Source: Doris montereyensis (Eukaryota; Mollusca; Gastropoda; Nudibranchia; Dorididae). Taken from it: 64,000 nt of DNA. Shown one piece after another: positions 49,301 through 61,300 of this stretch (the first letter of the stretch is position 1; the number at the start of each line of letters is the position of its first letter). Below the pieces are notes generated by a model that did not search any database, was not told where the DNA came from, and worked only from the letters and a program-made list of their open reading frames with translations. The DNA lies in contig JAXRKP010000028.1 in assembly GCA_037039925.1 (NCBI GenBank), positions 378,089 through 442,088 on the forward strand, read 5' to 3'. The translations under genes were made by a program, and so were the position numbers.

Positions 49301-52300
49301 CCTACCCTGGCAAAAATATATTACCTATTTATTTTAAGCACTTTTTACCTTGATTTAAGATGATCTTGACTACTTACTAAACGTGCAAAATACTAAAGTG
49401 AGCTAAACTCGCAATGTACCCCTACTCTCGTGCAAAGTCATAGCCTGCGACTGTGAGTGACATCACTAATGAATGCCATATTTGTTTTGATCAAGTGGTT
49501 CTGTGGCTACAATAAATTGTTTGTTTAATTCTGTATTTTACCGCTCACATTGTTTTTGTCACTTTTGAAAAAGATTCCATAAGACATCATCCTCTTCAAT
49601 CACTATTCAAGATGGCTAGCATGAAGAGAACTGATTTAAGTTTAGATACCAAGTCCTAGATGCATTTTATTTTTAAATGTGCCATGGCAGAAGGGCTTAA
49701 GTACATCAAACTATTGATGGAAAACCAAAATCCCAGGTCCCTGGGTAATCAGGACAATTTTACAATCCACCAAGATTTCCCGATTAGAGAGGTTCCACTG
49801 TAGTAATAATTCATTTATAAAGCACACAAATCCATCTAAATGCCCTAAGGCAGTGCCTCTCTCACACTATCTGATGTAGCATGCCGGCAGTTGTATTTTC
49901 ACGGACCGGCGAGCGAAACAAACATAGTACTCATAGTTTAAAATAACTCAGCCAGATTCTTAATCTCCACGTACCGGCAGACTAGTATAAGTACCAGAAC
50001 TTGAGTAGCATTGTTCTAAGGTATACAGTATCTGGACAAAAATTATGATACACTTAAATACAGACATTTTATCACAAGGCGAATTGTTTTCAGAGAAATT
50101 AACGTAATTATAAGTATATCACTATCAAATTCATAAGAATAACATTTCAAATTGTATGTGAACCCATACCCACTCAACTAGTGTTATTTAGTATTCAAAC
50201 TTGTGATCAGGCAAAAAAACATTTGTGCTCCCAGCTTACTTCAGTGACAGAAAATCCAATTGAAATATAAAAATATTGATTAAAATTCAATTTACGGATC
50301 ATATTTACCTTTATTTGATTTTCAAATTCTGGGTCAATCACTACATGCTGACTGTTTTTGATGGTGCGTATGTCAGAGAAAAACAAGCCAGATAATCGCA
50401 GGCGTGCACAGGTAAATTTGAATTCACCCTCTTTCAAGTCCTTTTGTCTCAAATCTTCTTGTAACTTCCATGTGCTCAATTTGCCTAATTGATGATCTCT
50501 CTTCATCTGTTCATAGTCTTGAGGATTATTTTCCATCTGGCTCTAAGATACACAATGACAAACAAATTTAATCAATTAGCAACATGTGTTCCATTTGTGT
50601 GATTATATTAGCTAAACATGAAAAAAAAAATGAACAGAAACAAACTTAAATCTACCTGTGCCTGTAAATTTATAAATAAAACTTCTTTTCCATATAGACC
50701 ATTTCTCTGGAATCAAAATTCCCACCATCTAGCTGTTAAAATGTTTCAAGTGTCAGTGCTGGCCTTGCAAGAAAAATCTATGGAATATATGAATTATGTA
50801 TCAAAGCCAAAACCAAGGGGCACATAAGCAGCTATTGTTAGACTGGCAGCTTTTGTTTAAAATAAAACAGTATGACCTTGTGCCATTGCCAGATGAGTGA
50901 GAACGGTTCCACAGTCCTGGACTAATAGAAGCCTTTCAAATATGAATATGAAATTTTAATAATCAGTCAAACATGAAATGCTGAATATAATGACATTCTT
51001 GAAAGTCAAAAACATGAAGAGCCATTTTGCTCAAAAGAAATATCACCCATAAAAGAAATGTTGAAGAGATGACCACACCAACTGAAAAAGAGGTACCACG
51101 AATAAAAAAAATCATCAATTCTGATAATCTAATTGAATATCCTTTCCCAATCTCTGATAAAATACTCAGCTCATGTTGGTATACCTTCAGACTTTGAATA
51201 GCATCATTCATCAGTTTCTCACGTAACAAGTTGATTTGTTCCTTTTCTCCCACTGAAGACTCTTTAGATGCAATGACAGTATACTGACTATTGTCAGCCC
51301 GAGCTCTGCCTAAAAAGATAAAACCATGTTTCTCTTTATGCAATCACAGGACAAAAAACACATCATGGAAATACAAATGACTGAAAGTGTAATTTCTGGA
51401 ATGCCAATATAAAACTGCTATTATATATATATCTTGTTTGAATCCTTGATTATTATTTTACTGTCTTACATTTGTCTAAACATTGCTTGTTAATGTAATC
51501 TGAGAAAGGTTGACAATTGTCCTCAGTCATATCATTTATTTTTTTTAAGTAATCCCTCTCAATTTATTCTCATTTTTATTTCCTACATTATTGTCTTCCT
51601 TGTATCCTTAGTTTTGACATTTCTTTTTTTGTTGTCTTATTCAAGTTTTCTTTGCTTTTAGATTCAATACTACGAAAATATTTCGTCCTTTTCAAGATTT
51701 CAATACGACAAACGCTTAGTCATTTAATAATCTTATCACAAAATAAAACATATAGGAATAAACCATTGAAAATGACAAAATCGTTATATTTCTGCTACTT
51801 TCAAAAGATAAACAATCTTACCTCGTGCTTGAACCATGGCAATTTCATTCGTATTATAATCATATTGGATAACCATATTGCACTTTGTCACATCCAAGCC
51901 TTCTTGAGCCACTGATGTTGCTACTATGATCTTATGTTTTCCATCTCGAAAACAAGTCATTACATCTGTTTGCTGGCTTTGGGTCATGCCTAACAGAATA
52001 AAAATCACACATGAATAAGCCTACGAAAAACGTTTAAATATCCTAAATAACGATTCACTAATTTCATGATCCCGTTGTATGAGTAAAGTTCACTACAAAC
52101 ATTGGAAATTATTATGTTCAAAGGGATAAAAATGTTTTTCTCATGAATCAGATGGCTCATAAAGTCTTCAAGATTAATATTGATGCTCTGAATAATGTCT
52201 ATTACCTCCCCTCTCAGCAGATGCTCCTGCTCCAACCATTTTCCTGGGATTCAACCCCTTTATGTCTTGGGTTTCTCTTATCCAACGTTCAAGGGCATTT

Positions 52301-55300
52301 GCAAGCTCACGAGTCTTCACAAACACAATTGCTCTGGAGTCTGAATTTTCTTTAAAACACTCACGGATCAGGTCATGGAGAATATTCAACTTTGGGTTTT
52401 TGGAGTCAGTGCCATGATTCGCCTTCTGTAAGACAGGGTTGTGTTCTAGAAGAAACATTTGAAAATCTTATGTCGTGAACAAGTTTAATGAAATTAACAG
52501 ATTACCACAGACGAGAAAGAAAAAATCATAAAACACAATGCTTCGTAATGGTGTGTGTATATAGATGTTAGTACTTTATTGGTAGAGTACGATTTCCCGG
52601 GAAAGATAAGACATAATATTTTTCGTCATCTTCTTCTTCAAAGCCCGTTACATTATAAATTCTAACGCTTTTTACATTTTTGTCAAATAGGATTCATAAT
52701 AATTTTGTTCTGTCTTCTTGTTCTTCTTCTACTTTTTTTCTTCTTCTTTATGTTATGATTTTCATTTCTTTGAAATAAAAAAAATCAATTTCTTTATGCT
52801 TTATGTTATGATAATATTTATCCATATTTTTGTGTTTTCTTTCATTGTCTTCTTTATTCTTGGTTATTTGATATCTAATTTATTATTGTCATGTCTTTTG
52901 TCATAAACTTATTTTGTCTATTTTTCTTTCTTCATATGTAATATTATCTTCAAATATTGTTAATTTTTTAATTGGGTTTATAAATTATCTCCTGTCAGCA
53001 TTTTCTTCTATCATGATACATGTACTACTATAAAATCTATTGTTACTAAAATTTCTAAATCTAATCTAATTTGGCAAGGGGTTCCGTAGTCGGGTACATA
53101 TTATCATCAACCTCAAATATATATATATATATGGGAGAGACTACGTGGACTTCCAGATGTCTACCATGTAATTCAAATTAATGCCCAAAAAGCTCCATCA
53201 ACGCCAGGAGAAGATTTAGAAGAAGAAGAAAAGAAGAAGAAGAAGAAGAAGAAGAAGAAGAAGAAGAAGAAGAAGAAGAAGAAGAAGAAGAAGAAGAAGA
53301 AGAAGAAGGGGAAGGAGAAGGAGGAGGAGGAGAAGAAGAAGAAAAGAAGAAGAAGAAGATAAAGAGGAAGAAGAAGAAGATAAAGAGGAAGAAAAAGAAG
53401 AGGAATAAGTAGAAAAAGAAGAACAAGGAGAAGAAAAAAAAAGAAAATGAAGAGGAACAAAACAAGGACAAGAACAAGAAGAAAAGGGAGAGAAATAGAA
53501 AAGTAGGATGAATAGGAAAATATGAGGAACTATAAAAAATAACGACAGGATTAAAGACAATAATGATTTCTACAAAACTGCTTGACAAAAAAAGCGTAAT
53601 GAAATTCAATGAAAGTCATAAGTGAGAATATAAATCTTTTTTCCTTCCTGTTTTCAGGAATACAGCTGATCAGTAATTGTTTAATCGTTCTCATTCAATC
53701 ATTGCATAATATATAAAGCATCTCTTAATCTTACTATTACTTCTAACTGGTTATCTATGCATGTTGTCTCATACCAATGTTTAATTGTGATCCAACATTT
53801 TTACTTTGCATTAAAGTTGGAGCCGGGCAGTGGACAGGTAAGCACCTTGCAGGCAGGTTTGGCCAACCAAAGGCTAAAGGAGTTAACCCTGACCGAAAAC
53901 AACCTGCTGCCTTGCAGGCCAGTCTTGACTGACCAAAGGCTAAGGGAATTAACCCTGACATGAAATAACAACCTGCTGCCTTGCAGGCTGGTATTGAATG
54001 ACTAAAGGCTAAGGGAGTTAACCCTGACAGAAAATAACAAGGCCTGGTAGGGGGCTTTAAGGTGGCAGCCGCAGCATCTACCTAGGGTACAGTGGGCTAA
54101 TCCCCTGCTTATCCAAAACAAACCGATTCAGAGAAATAAATGCAATATAACTGACTTGATCTTTTGAAGACGAACTTGGAAACGAATACGGACTATGATT
54201 TTTGGATCATGGAATGTTAGGGCAATAAATGGAAAAGAGTTAGAATTAGTTGAAGAAATGGAAAAATGCAAAGTAAATGTTTTGGCCATTGCAGAAACAA
54301 AGCAAAAAGGACAAGGAATAGAAAATGTAGGACCGAATCATATTTTAATCTTCTCAGTAGATGTCAAAGATAGAGCTTGAGCAGGAGATAGAGCTCCTGA
54401 GCAGGAATAGGCCTCCTGGTACATAAAAGGCATGAAAAGATAATAGAAAGTTGAATATTTATAAGCCCACAGCTATTAAAGGTAAATATTAAACCAAAAG
54501 GACGAGAAATTAAATTATTGATAGCTTATGGACCAAACGAAGACATAACTAAAGAAGAAAAAGATATTCGAAAAACGATCTACAAATAGCTGTAGAGAAT
54601 CTTAAACCCAAACAGGAACTAATGCTTTTAGAGATTTAAACGCTAGAGTAGGCAACAATGTAGAAACGCCAGGAGGAGTAATAGGTAAAGAAGGAGAGAC
54701 AACAACTTCTCCAAATGGAGAGAGACTAATAGATTTTTGCCTAAAGAATAACATGTAAATAGCAAATATCTTTTTTCCTCATACAAAGATATCCACAAAT
54801 ATACAAGAGTAAATGAAGACAGGTATGAAAAGTCAATGATAGACTACATAATAGTTAACAGCTCCCTTTTTTACAGTACATTGGATGCAAGAGTAAACAA
54901 AGGAGCAGAAATATTTAGTGATCATCACCTAGTGATTGCCAAAATGAGATTACTGACTGAAGAAAACAAACAGAAAAGGAAAGAGAAGAAAGCTACTAAA
55001 CTCAAAATAGAGGAACTAAATAAACCAGTAGTAAAGAGGTATACCAATCTAGGATAAAAAGATTTATCAGTGAAAGACAGATGGATCTATATGATAGCAT
55101 AATAGAAGAAAAGTGGCAAATGTATAAAGAAACGCTCCTCAGCTGTACTGAAGAGGTCTATGGTAGGAAACAAATTAAAGGAGATAGGAAAAGAACAGCA
55201 TGGTGGAATGAGAATGTCAAGACTAAGATCAAAGAAAAAAAGGATGCCTGGAAGAAATACTTACAAACAAAGAGGCCAAAGGATAGAATAGATTACGTGA

Positions 55301-58300
55301 ATAAAAGAACTATCGCCAAAGAGGAAATGAGAAAAGCAAAACAGGAACAATGGGAAGAGCTTGGACAAAGACTTCAAGAAAGCTATCAAGGAAATCAAAA
55401 GCTGTTCTGGGCGGCAATGAAGAGCATGACAAAGACCAAAGCATGCCCAATACGACAGATTAACAATGCCAAAGGAGAAATAATGAAAGAAGACAGCCAA
55501 ATCATGGAAGCATGGAGAAAGTATTTTCAACAATTACATAATCCAGAACGTATGAAACAAGGAGTAAAGGTCAATTAGAAAGAGTAACAAGTAACCCAGA
55601 AGAGACAGCTGAAAATGTAGATATATCAATGGAAGAAATCCAAACAGTTATAAGAAAAGTGAAATTAGGAAAAGCCCCAGGAGCAGATCAAGTTTATCCA
55701 GAAAGGATTAAAAACCAAGGGAGAGAGGCAGACAAACTACTACATGCAATATGCCAACAAGCATGGAAGTCAAAACAGATGCCAGACGACTGGAAAGAGG
55801 AACGATAGTACCAATACATATAAGAAAGGATCAACTATGGAATGCTCAAACTATAGAGGGATATCACTACGTAGCGTTCCAGGAAAAGTATATGCCAGGA
55901 TACTGGAAATGAAACTAAGGAAAGAGGAGAGGATCAGATTGAAGAACACCAGAGTGGATTTAGACCAGGAAGAAGTGTACAAGATCACATATTTACAATT
56001 AGACAAATAATAGAAAAATTCCTTAAGAGAAACATTGACTTGCACCTGTGTTTTATTGACTTAGAAAAGGCATTTGACACTGTGAGGAGGGACAAACTAT
56101 GGCATTCCTTAAAAGAACACAATGTAGAGCAAAATTTAATAGAAGCCATTAAAAGTTTTTACAATAAACCAACATAATGTGCAGTGAGAGTAGCTGGAAA
56201 CGTATCTACAGAATTTGAAGTAGATATAGGAGTAAGACAGGGTTGTATCCTAAGTCCTCTTTTGCTTATCACATTTATGAATTCAGTCGCAAAGGCATCT
56301 TCAAAAATTAAGAAACTGAATATAGGTATGTGGAAGCTCAAACCAGTAAATGTATCAATGCTTTCATTTGTCGATGATATAGTTCTGTTTGGAAAATCAG
56401 AAAGTGACCTTCAGTCGAATATCAATATTATGAACAATGAACTAAATAAAAAGAGGAATGAGAGTAAATGCAAAGAAAACCAAAACAATGCTAGTAACTA
56501 GGAAGCTAAAACAAAAAATCTTAAATTGGGCAGGGAGAATTTAGAAGTTCAAAGCTACAAGTACTGAGGAATAATGATTAACTCAGAGGGAAAATTAAGA
56601 GAAGAAGTCAGAGAGAGAATCCAAAAAGCAAGTGCAAAATATTACCATCTAGGAAAGTCATTTGTAGACAAGAAGAATTGTCAACAAAAACCAAAATGGC
56701 AGTATACAGTACAGTTTATTGTCCTACTCTCCTCTACGGCAGTGAAACCCGGAACTTAACTTAGATAGTAGAGAATACAGTTGAGTATAGGCAGCTGAAA
56801 TGAAATATCTAAGAAGAGTAGTAGGGAAAACTAAAAGAGACAAAATCAAAAACACAACAATAAGAGATCAAACCAAAGCAGATGGCATAAAAACTAAGAT
56901 AGAAACAAATCAATTGAGATGATATGGGTATGTAAACAGAATGAATGACAATAGAATAGCTAAATCAGTATACAGTGCTAAAGCCCAAAGTAAAAGACCA
57001 AAAGGCAGACCTTGGACAAAGTGGGAAGAAGATTTAAGAGGCATTGAAGCATAGAAATTTAACATTTTTGGAAGGAAACAGAAAATGCCAGGACAGGGCA
57101 TCCTGGAGAAAGATTATCTTGGGAAACTGAACCCATACACCGAAAGGTAGAATGGGAACTGCTAAAGAAAGAAAGATTAAAGTTGGAGATTCCTGTATCA
57201 ATCAAACTTGTTGACTGTTTCTTTGATAGTATAGTCAAGAGTGCCCTATCTTGAACAAATTCCCTACTGTGTTCGGCACAAACTGAGCTACTGCATCGCA
57301 GAAACCAGGCGATAAATAGCAAAATGGCAAACTTTCATAGAAAACAAGCTTCTTTTCTCTTCCTGATTACATTTATAAGCTCTTCCTCGGTAAACAAATG
57401 TCAGCAGCATATAACCATAATAAAATTGTTTTAACAGATAAAACAGCTAGCAAATGGGTCATCATTTTTTACTTTTCAGATAGGTAGGCCTAGAAGCTGT
57501 GTAATTTCTTGTAGCATTGTGCCGAATAATATTAATCGCTACGACTTCGTCACTTCATCCTACCTTCCAATACCAAGATAACATTATTAACATATAAATT
57601 AACATATCATAATCAAATAAATACATGCATATAAAATAAAGGAAAATTGAAGATTTAGAGGCTATGGTGAAAACAAAATATGACATACTTTCAAACAACT
57701 CATGCAATTTAATTTCAAATGATGTAAAGGTTTCGCCTTGATCTTGCTCCACTGACTTGATTTTTTCCAGCAAATACTGCAAAGCATCTTCAGTTCTGCA
57801 GTCTTCATTAACAGTGAGGGAATTGTAACAAATCTATATTGAAAATATCGATGAAATGAAAAAGTAAACCTTTATCATAAATGACCATTTTTATGGATAT
57901 CCTATGACACCCCCAAGTCCAAGCAGTAGTCTATGCAGACTCGCCAAGACCGAAAAAGTTCAAACCAGCTACTTCAACAAAAAAGATCATGTGTACCGTG
58001 TTCTGAGATTGACATGGAATTTTTTGGTAGACTCATTGCCTCAAAGGATCACAATAAAATCTTAAGTGTACTGCGAAGCCTTAAAAAAATTGAGACAAGC
58101 AATTCCAACAAGAGACAAGAAATGCACACATTTGCTTCATAACAAGGCTAGGCCACACACGGCTATTTATGTATAAAATAATGATAATTTCCTTTGGATA
58201 GGAACAATTCAATCATCTACTTTACAGTCCTAACTAAGCATCAGTGGCTATCACCTGTTCATACACTTGAAAAGATTTCTGGCTAGCCAGCGCCTCGAAT

Positions 58301-61300
58301 CGGATGAAGAGTTGCAAGAAGAAACATACAATTGGTTTCAGTCACAGGCGCACAATTTCTACGAGGAGGGTATACAAAAGCTTGTGCCATGCTATAACAA
58401 ACATCTGAATCTTGGAGCGGACTATGTAAAAACGTTGTCAAATGTATGTAGTTGTGATGAGCGTTTCCATTTTAAAAATAATATATTTTCTTCATAAAAG
58501 CAAAACCGCCCTCACTTTGTGGACACATCTCGTACACTGATGCAAAGGAAATAAACACAGGGCCTACATAATACACAGATACATACATACATACATACAT
58601 ACATACATACATACATACATACATACATACATACATACATACATACGTACATACACACATACTAATGTATGTATATATTAAAGCTATATTATGTGCTCAA
58701 ATAATATATAGTGGTCTCCACCTGAGAGGCCAATCATTGGAAGACAACAAAATGCGGCCTTTTAGCCGGAAGGTCTGTTAGGTGAGTACTGAATACATTG
58801 GGGTGTAGACTAGATAATCATTACTTAACCTTTAACGGTCAGACTTTCAGTCTTTAAACTCAAACTCAAAACAAGAGGGAGGAGGATGTAAAATAAAGAC
58901 TAGGAAGAACAAAGCAGTGTACATTTCTAGAAAATTTTATTCCTCTTCTGTTTCTATTGATCATAACACTAGATAGCCGTTGCATTAAACATTAAAGCCT
59001 AATTCAGTTTTAATCCAGACCATCATTAGTCCTTTATGACTGAAAACATGCTACTAGTTTGCATCCATATGGTGGTGACTTCCATTCGATTAAGATGTTC
59101 CAATCACAGGGACTGCTCTACAAGTCTCACGGTGCAAACCATAGATGTCAATCATCTCTGGCGTCAACACCAAAGAGTCTAACGTTGGCTAGGAGTGGCT
59201 AGCAGAGATTCTAGTATTTTCTAGGCCTTCAACTACAACATGATGTAGATCTACTATGACGTGTTCCAGATAGAGAGAAATGTGGCATTGCTAATCTGAA
59301 TCTGAATTTTCGTCATTGATATTAACAGACCATTTGGCCTTTCGACAAAAGAAAAACCTGCCCTTTAGCCGGATTGAAGGTTTTTGAAGCAATGATAATT
59401 GAAGAGAAAAAAATCTGTTATTCGGGAAAAAACAGCCCCTAAGACTAAGATGGAGCTTTTAGAGCAGAGAGTAATTGAATAATTTAATTTAAATCTTCCT
59501 TATAGGAGTTATGTTGTCTTCTAGCTATCTGTTATAGATTCAGGCGACAAATAAGACCTTTATCCTCATTTTTCTCCAAGTTATTAACATTGTTTCTTTC
59601 AGGTTATACAAGTATCTCACTATCCTAGCTGTGAACTGGATTTGGATTTAGACATAACAGATAATTAGTCCTATACTTTAATTTGTCTATTTAAAAAGAA
59701 ATCCTTCCTACCATTCAATCTTTCCCCTTACTTAATCTTCTAAACACAAACACATGTTATAAAAGGGGAGTAAAACTAAGATATCAAGAAATCAAAATAC
59801 AAAAGAATCTGTCAGAGTATTGAGTCTGATTGAGGAGACAAACAGAATGTATAATGTTACACAATGACGTATCATGATCTTTAGGGTCATAGATCTAAGA
59901 AGAAAAAAGTATTTCACCGTATTTCTATGACGCATTGCCCTTTTTCATTTTGTCATGTTGGTCAAGACACTGCAACTGTTACTCAGCCTTCCCGCCAAAA
60001 GTTAACCTTATAATAACTGTTTGCTATTTACGCCACAACCACAGTATAGAGTCCCTTTTAAATATACTTTTTATCATTGTTAAAGTCACCTTGATGGTCT
60101 TTACGTTATTTCAGTTGTTTTGTTTACATGTACTTGTCATTCCCTTCGGGCTGTAATGTGCCTAGGCCTATGTTATTATCAGTGTTTTCTATTGAAAGGA
60201 GCGCTTTTATCATGTCACTCATTACCAAAATAAGGTTTTTATAATCTATATGCTTGACCTTAATTGCCTGGTCCATGAAGAAGTCATGTTTATTTCTTGG
60301 TTGTCCATGTGTGAATAGATCTCTACACAGTATCAGATCTTTGCTGATTTTACTCCATGTTTTGTTTTCATGATGAAATCCTTTACGACATGCTATTGTT
60401 TTTGTTATTATTTCCTTTATTTTTACAGTAGACGGTAGATTTTACAACGTAAGGCGCCCACATTGGGGCCATAGAATGTACTATTGCATATTCTATCCAA
60501 TTGGTGCCTAATGTGGGGCCTGTCATAACGAACTTACCACATTAAGGTTCAAAGATTCTGCAACGTGAGGCGCTCATATTGGGGTCATAGAATGTACGTT
60601 GCGTATTCTATCCCATTGGTGCCTAATGTGGGGCCTGTCACAACAAATCTATCATTGCATTGGCGCCCAACTATCACAACGTGGCTTGTCTCGCGAATTT
60701 TACAACGTTCACATAAAAGATCACCCACACTGAGAGAAGACACATTTAAAACTGTATTCAATTCATCATTCTTTTCACTGTCATTAAGTTGCACACACAC
60801 ATTATATTGTCCCTTTCGTTATCAATAACCATTACTGTCTCCACTGGATACTCTGGACAACCTGGACACTCTGGACACCCTGGATACCCTGGTGACAAGC
60901 AATGTCAGAAGGAAGAGAAGACAAAATATACACACAGCAAGAAGAGCATGAAATACAGTAGCATCCAGAGTTGAATCCATCGTATGGAGTTGAGCCACAC
61001 TTCAGACAGTACAGAACATCGGTCATACTCTCAATCCCAAAGTTTGAACTACGGCCAATCAATAGAGGCAGGATGAGCATGCTTCCCCAGAAGCTATTAT
61101 TACCAGTGCAAAGCATTCGGGAAGAGGACAGTCAAGATGAGCAAGAGGACGAAGAATGAAACAGCCACTGAGCCAGTGTTTCAACTCAATTCATCATAGA
61201 AGAACATGTATAATACGAAGGAGCCACAGTGGAGTGAAGTCAAAGGCGAAATATGACAATAAGTGACAACTCCACTAATAAAGACAGAGCAAACACGTGA

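Larger units (their letters stand above)
40688..49426. mobile_element. Polinton/Maverick-type element, 8.74 kb, virus-like
   Basis: Terminal inverted repeats begin AGTAGGGGTACATTGC at both ends and run for over 200 bp with small indels. An inner copy of GTAGGGGTACATTGC lies ~125 bp in. Left half, plus strand: packaging ATPase, structural-type proteins, major capsid-like protein, zinc-binding protein. Right half, minus strand: protein-primed DNA polymerase B, convergent. All genes carry stops or frameshifts. No retroviral-type integrase or adenovirus-type protease was recognised. No clear 6-bp target duplication (CAGAGT left, CTCGTG right). Confidence 0.88.
40253..49800. mobile_element. pogo/Tigger-like MITE (~0.81 kb) split by the Polinton
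   Basis: The left end TA|CAGTGGAACCTCTCTAACCGG (40,253) and the right end CGATTAGAGAGGTTCCACTG|TA (49,800) are inverted repeats with a TA target. Subterminal GATAATCAGGACAATTTT / GTAATCAGGACAATTTT repeats occur near 40,374 and 49,744. Removing 40,688-49,426 leaves about 809 bp with no transposase. Confidence 0.8.

Noticed and set aside
53178..53609. Long minus-strand ORFs rich in Ser, Leu or Phe
   Set aside because: They are three-frame translations of the (GAA)n tract.
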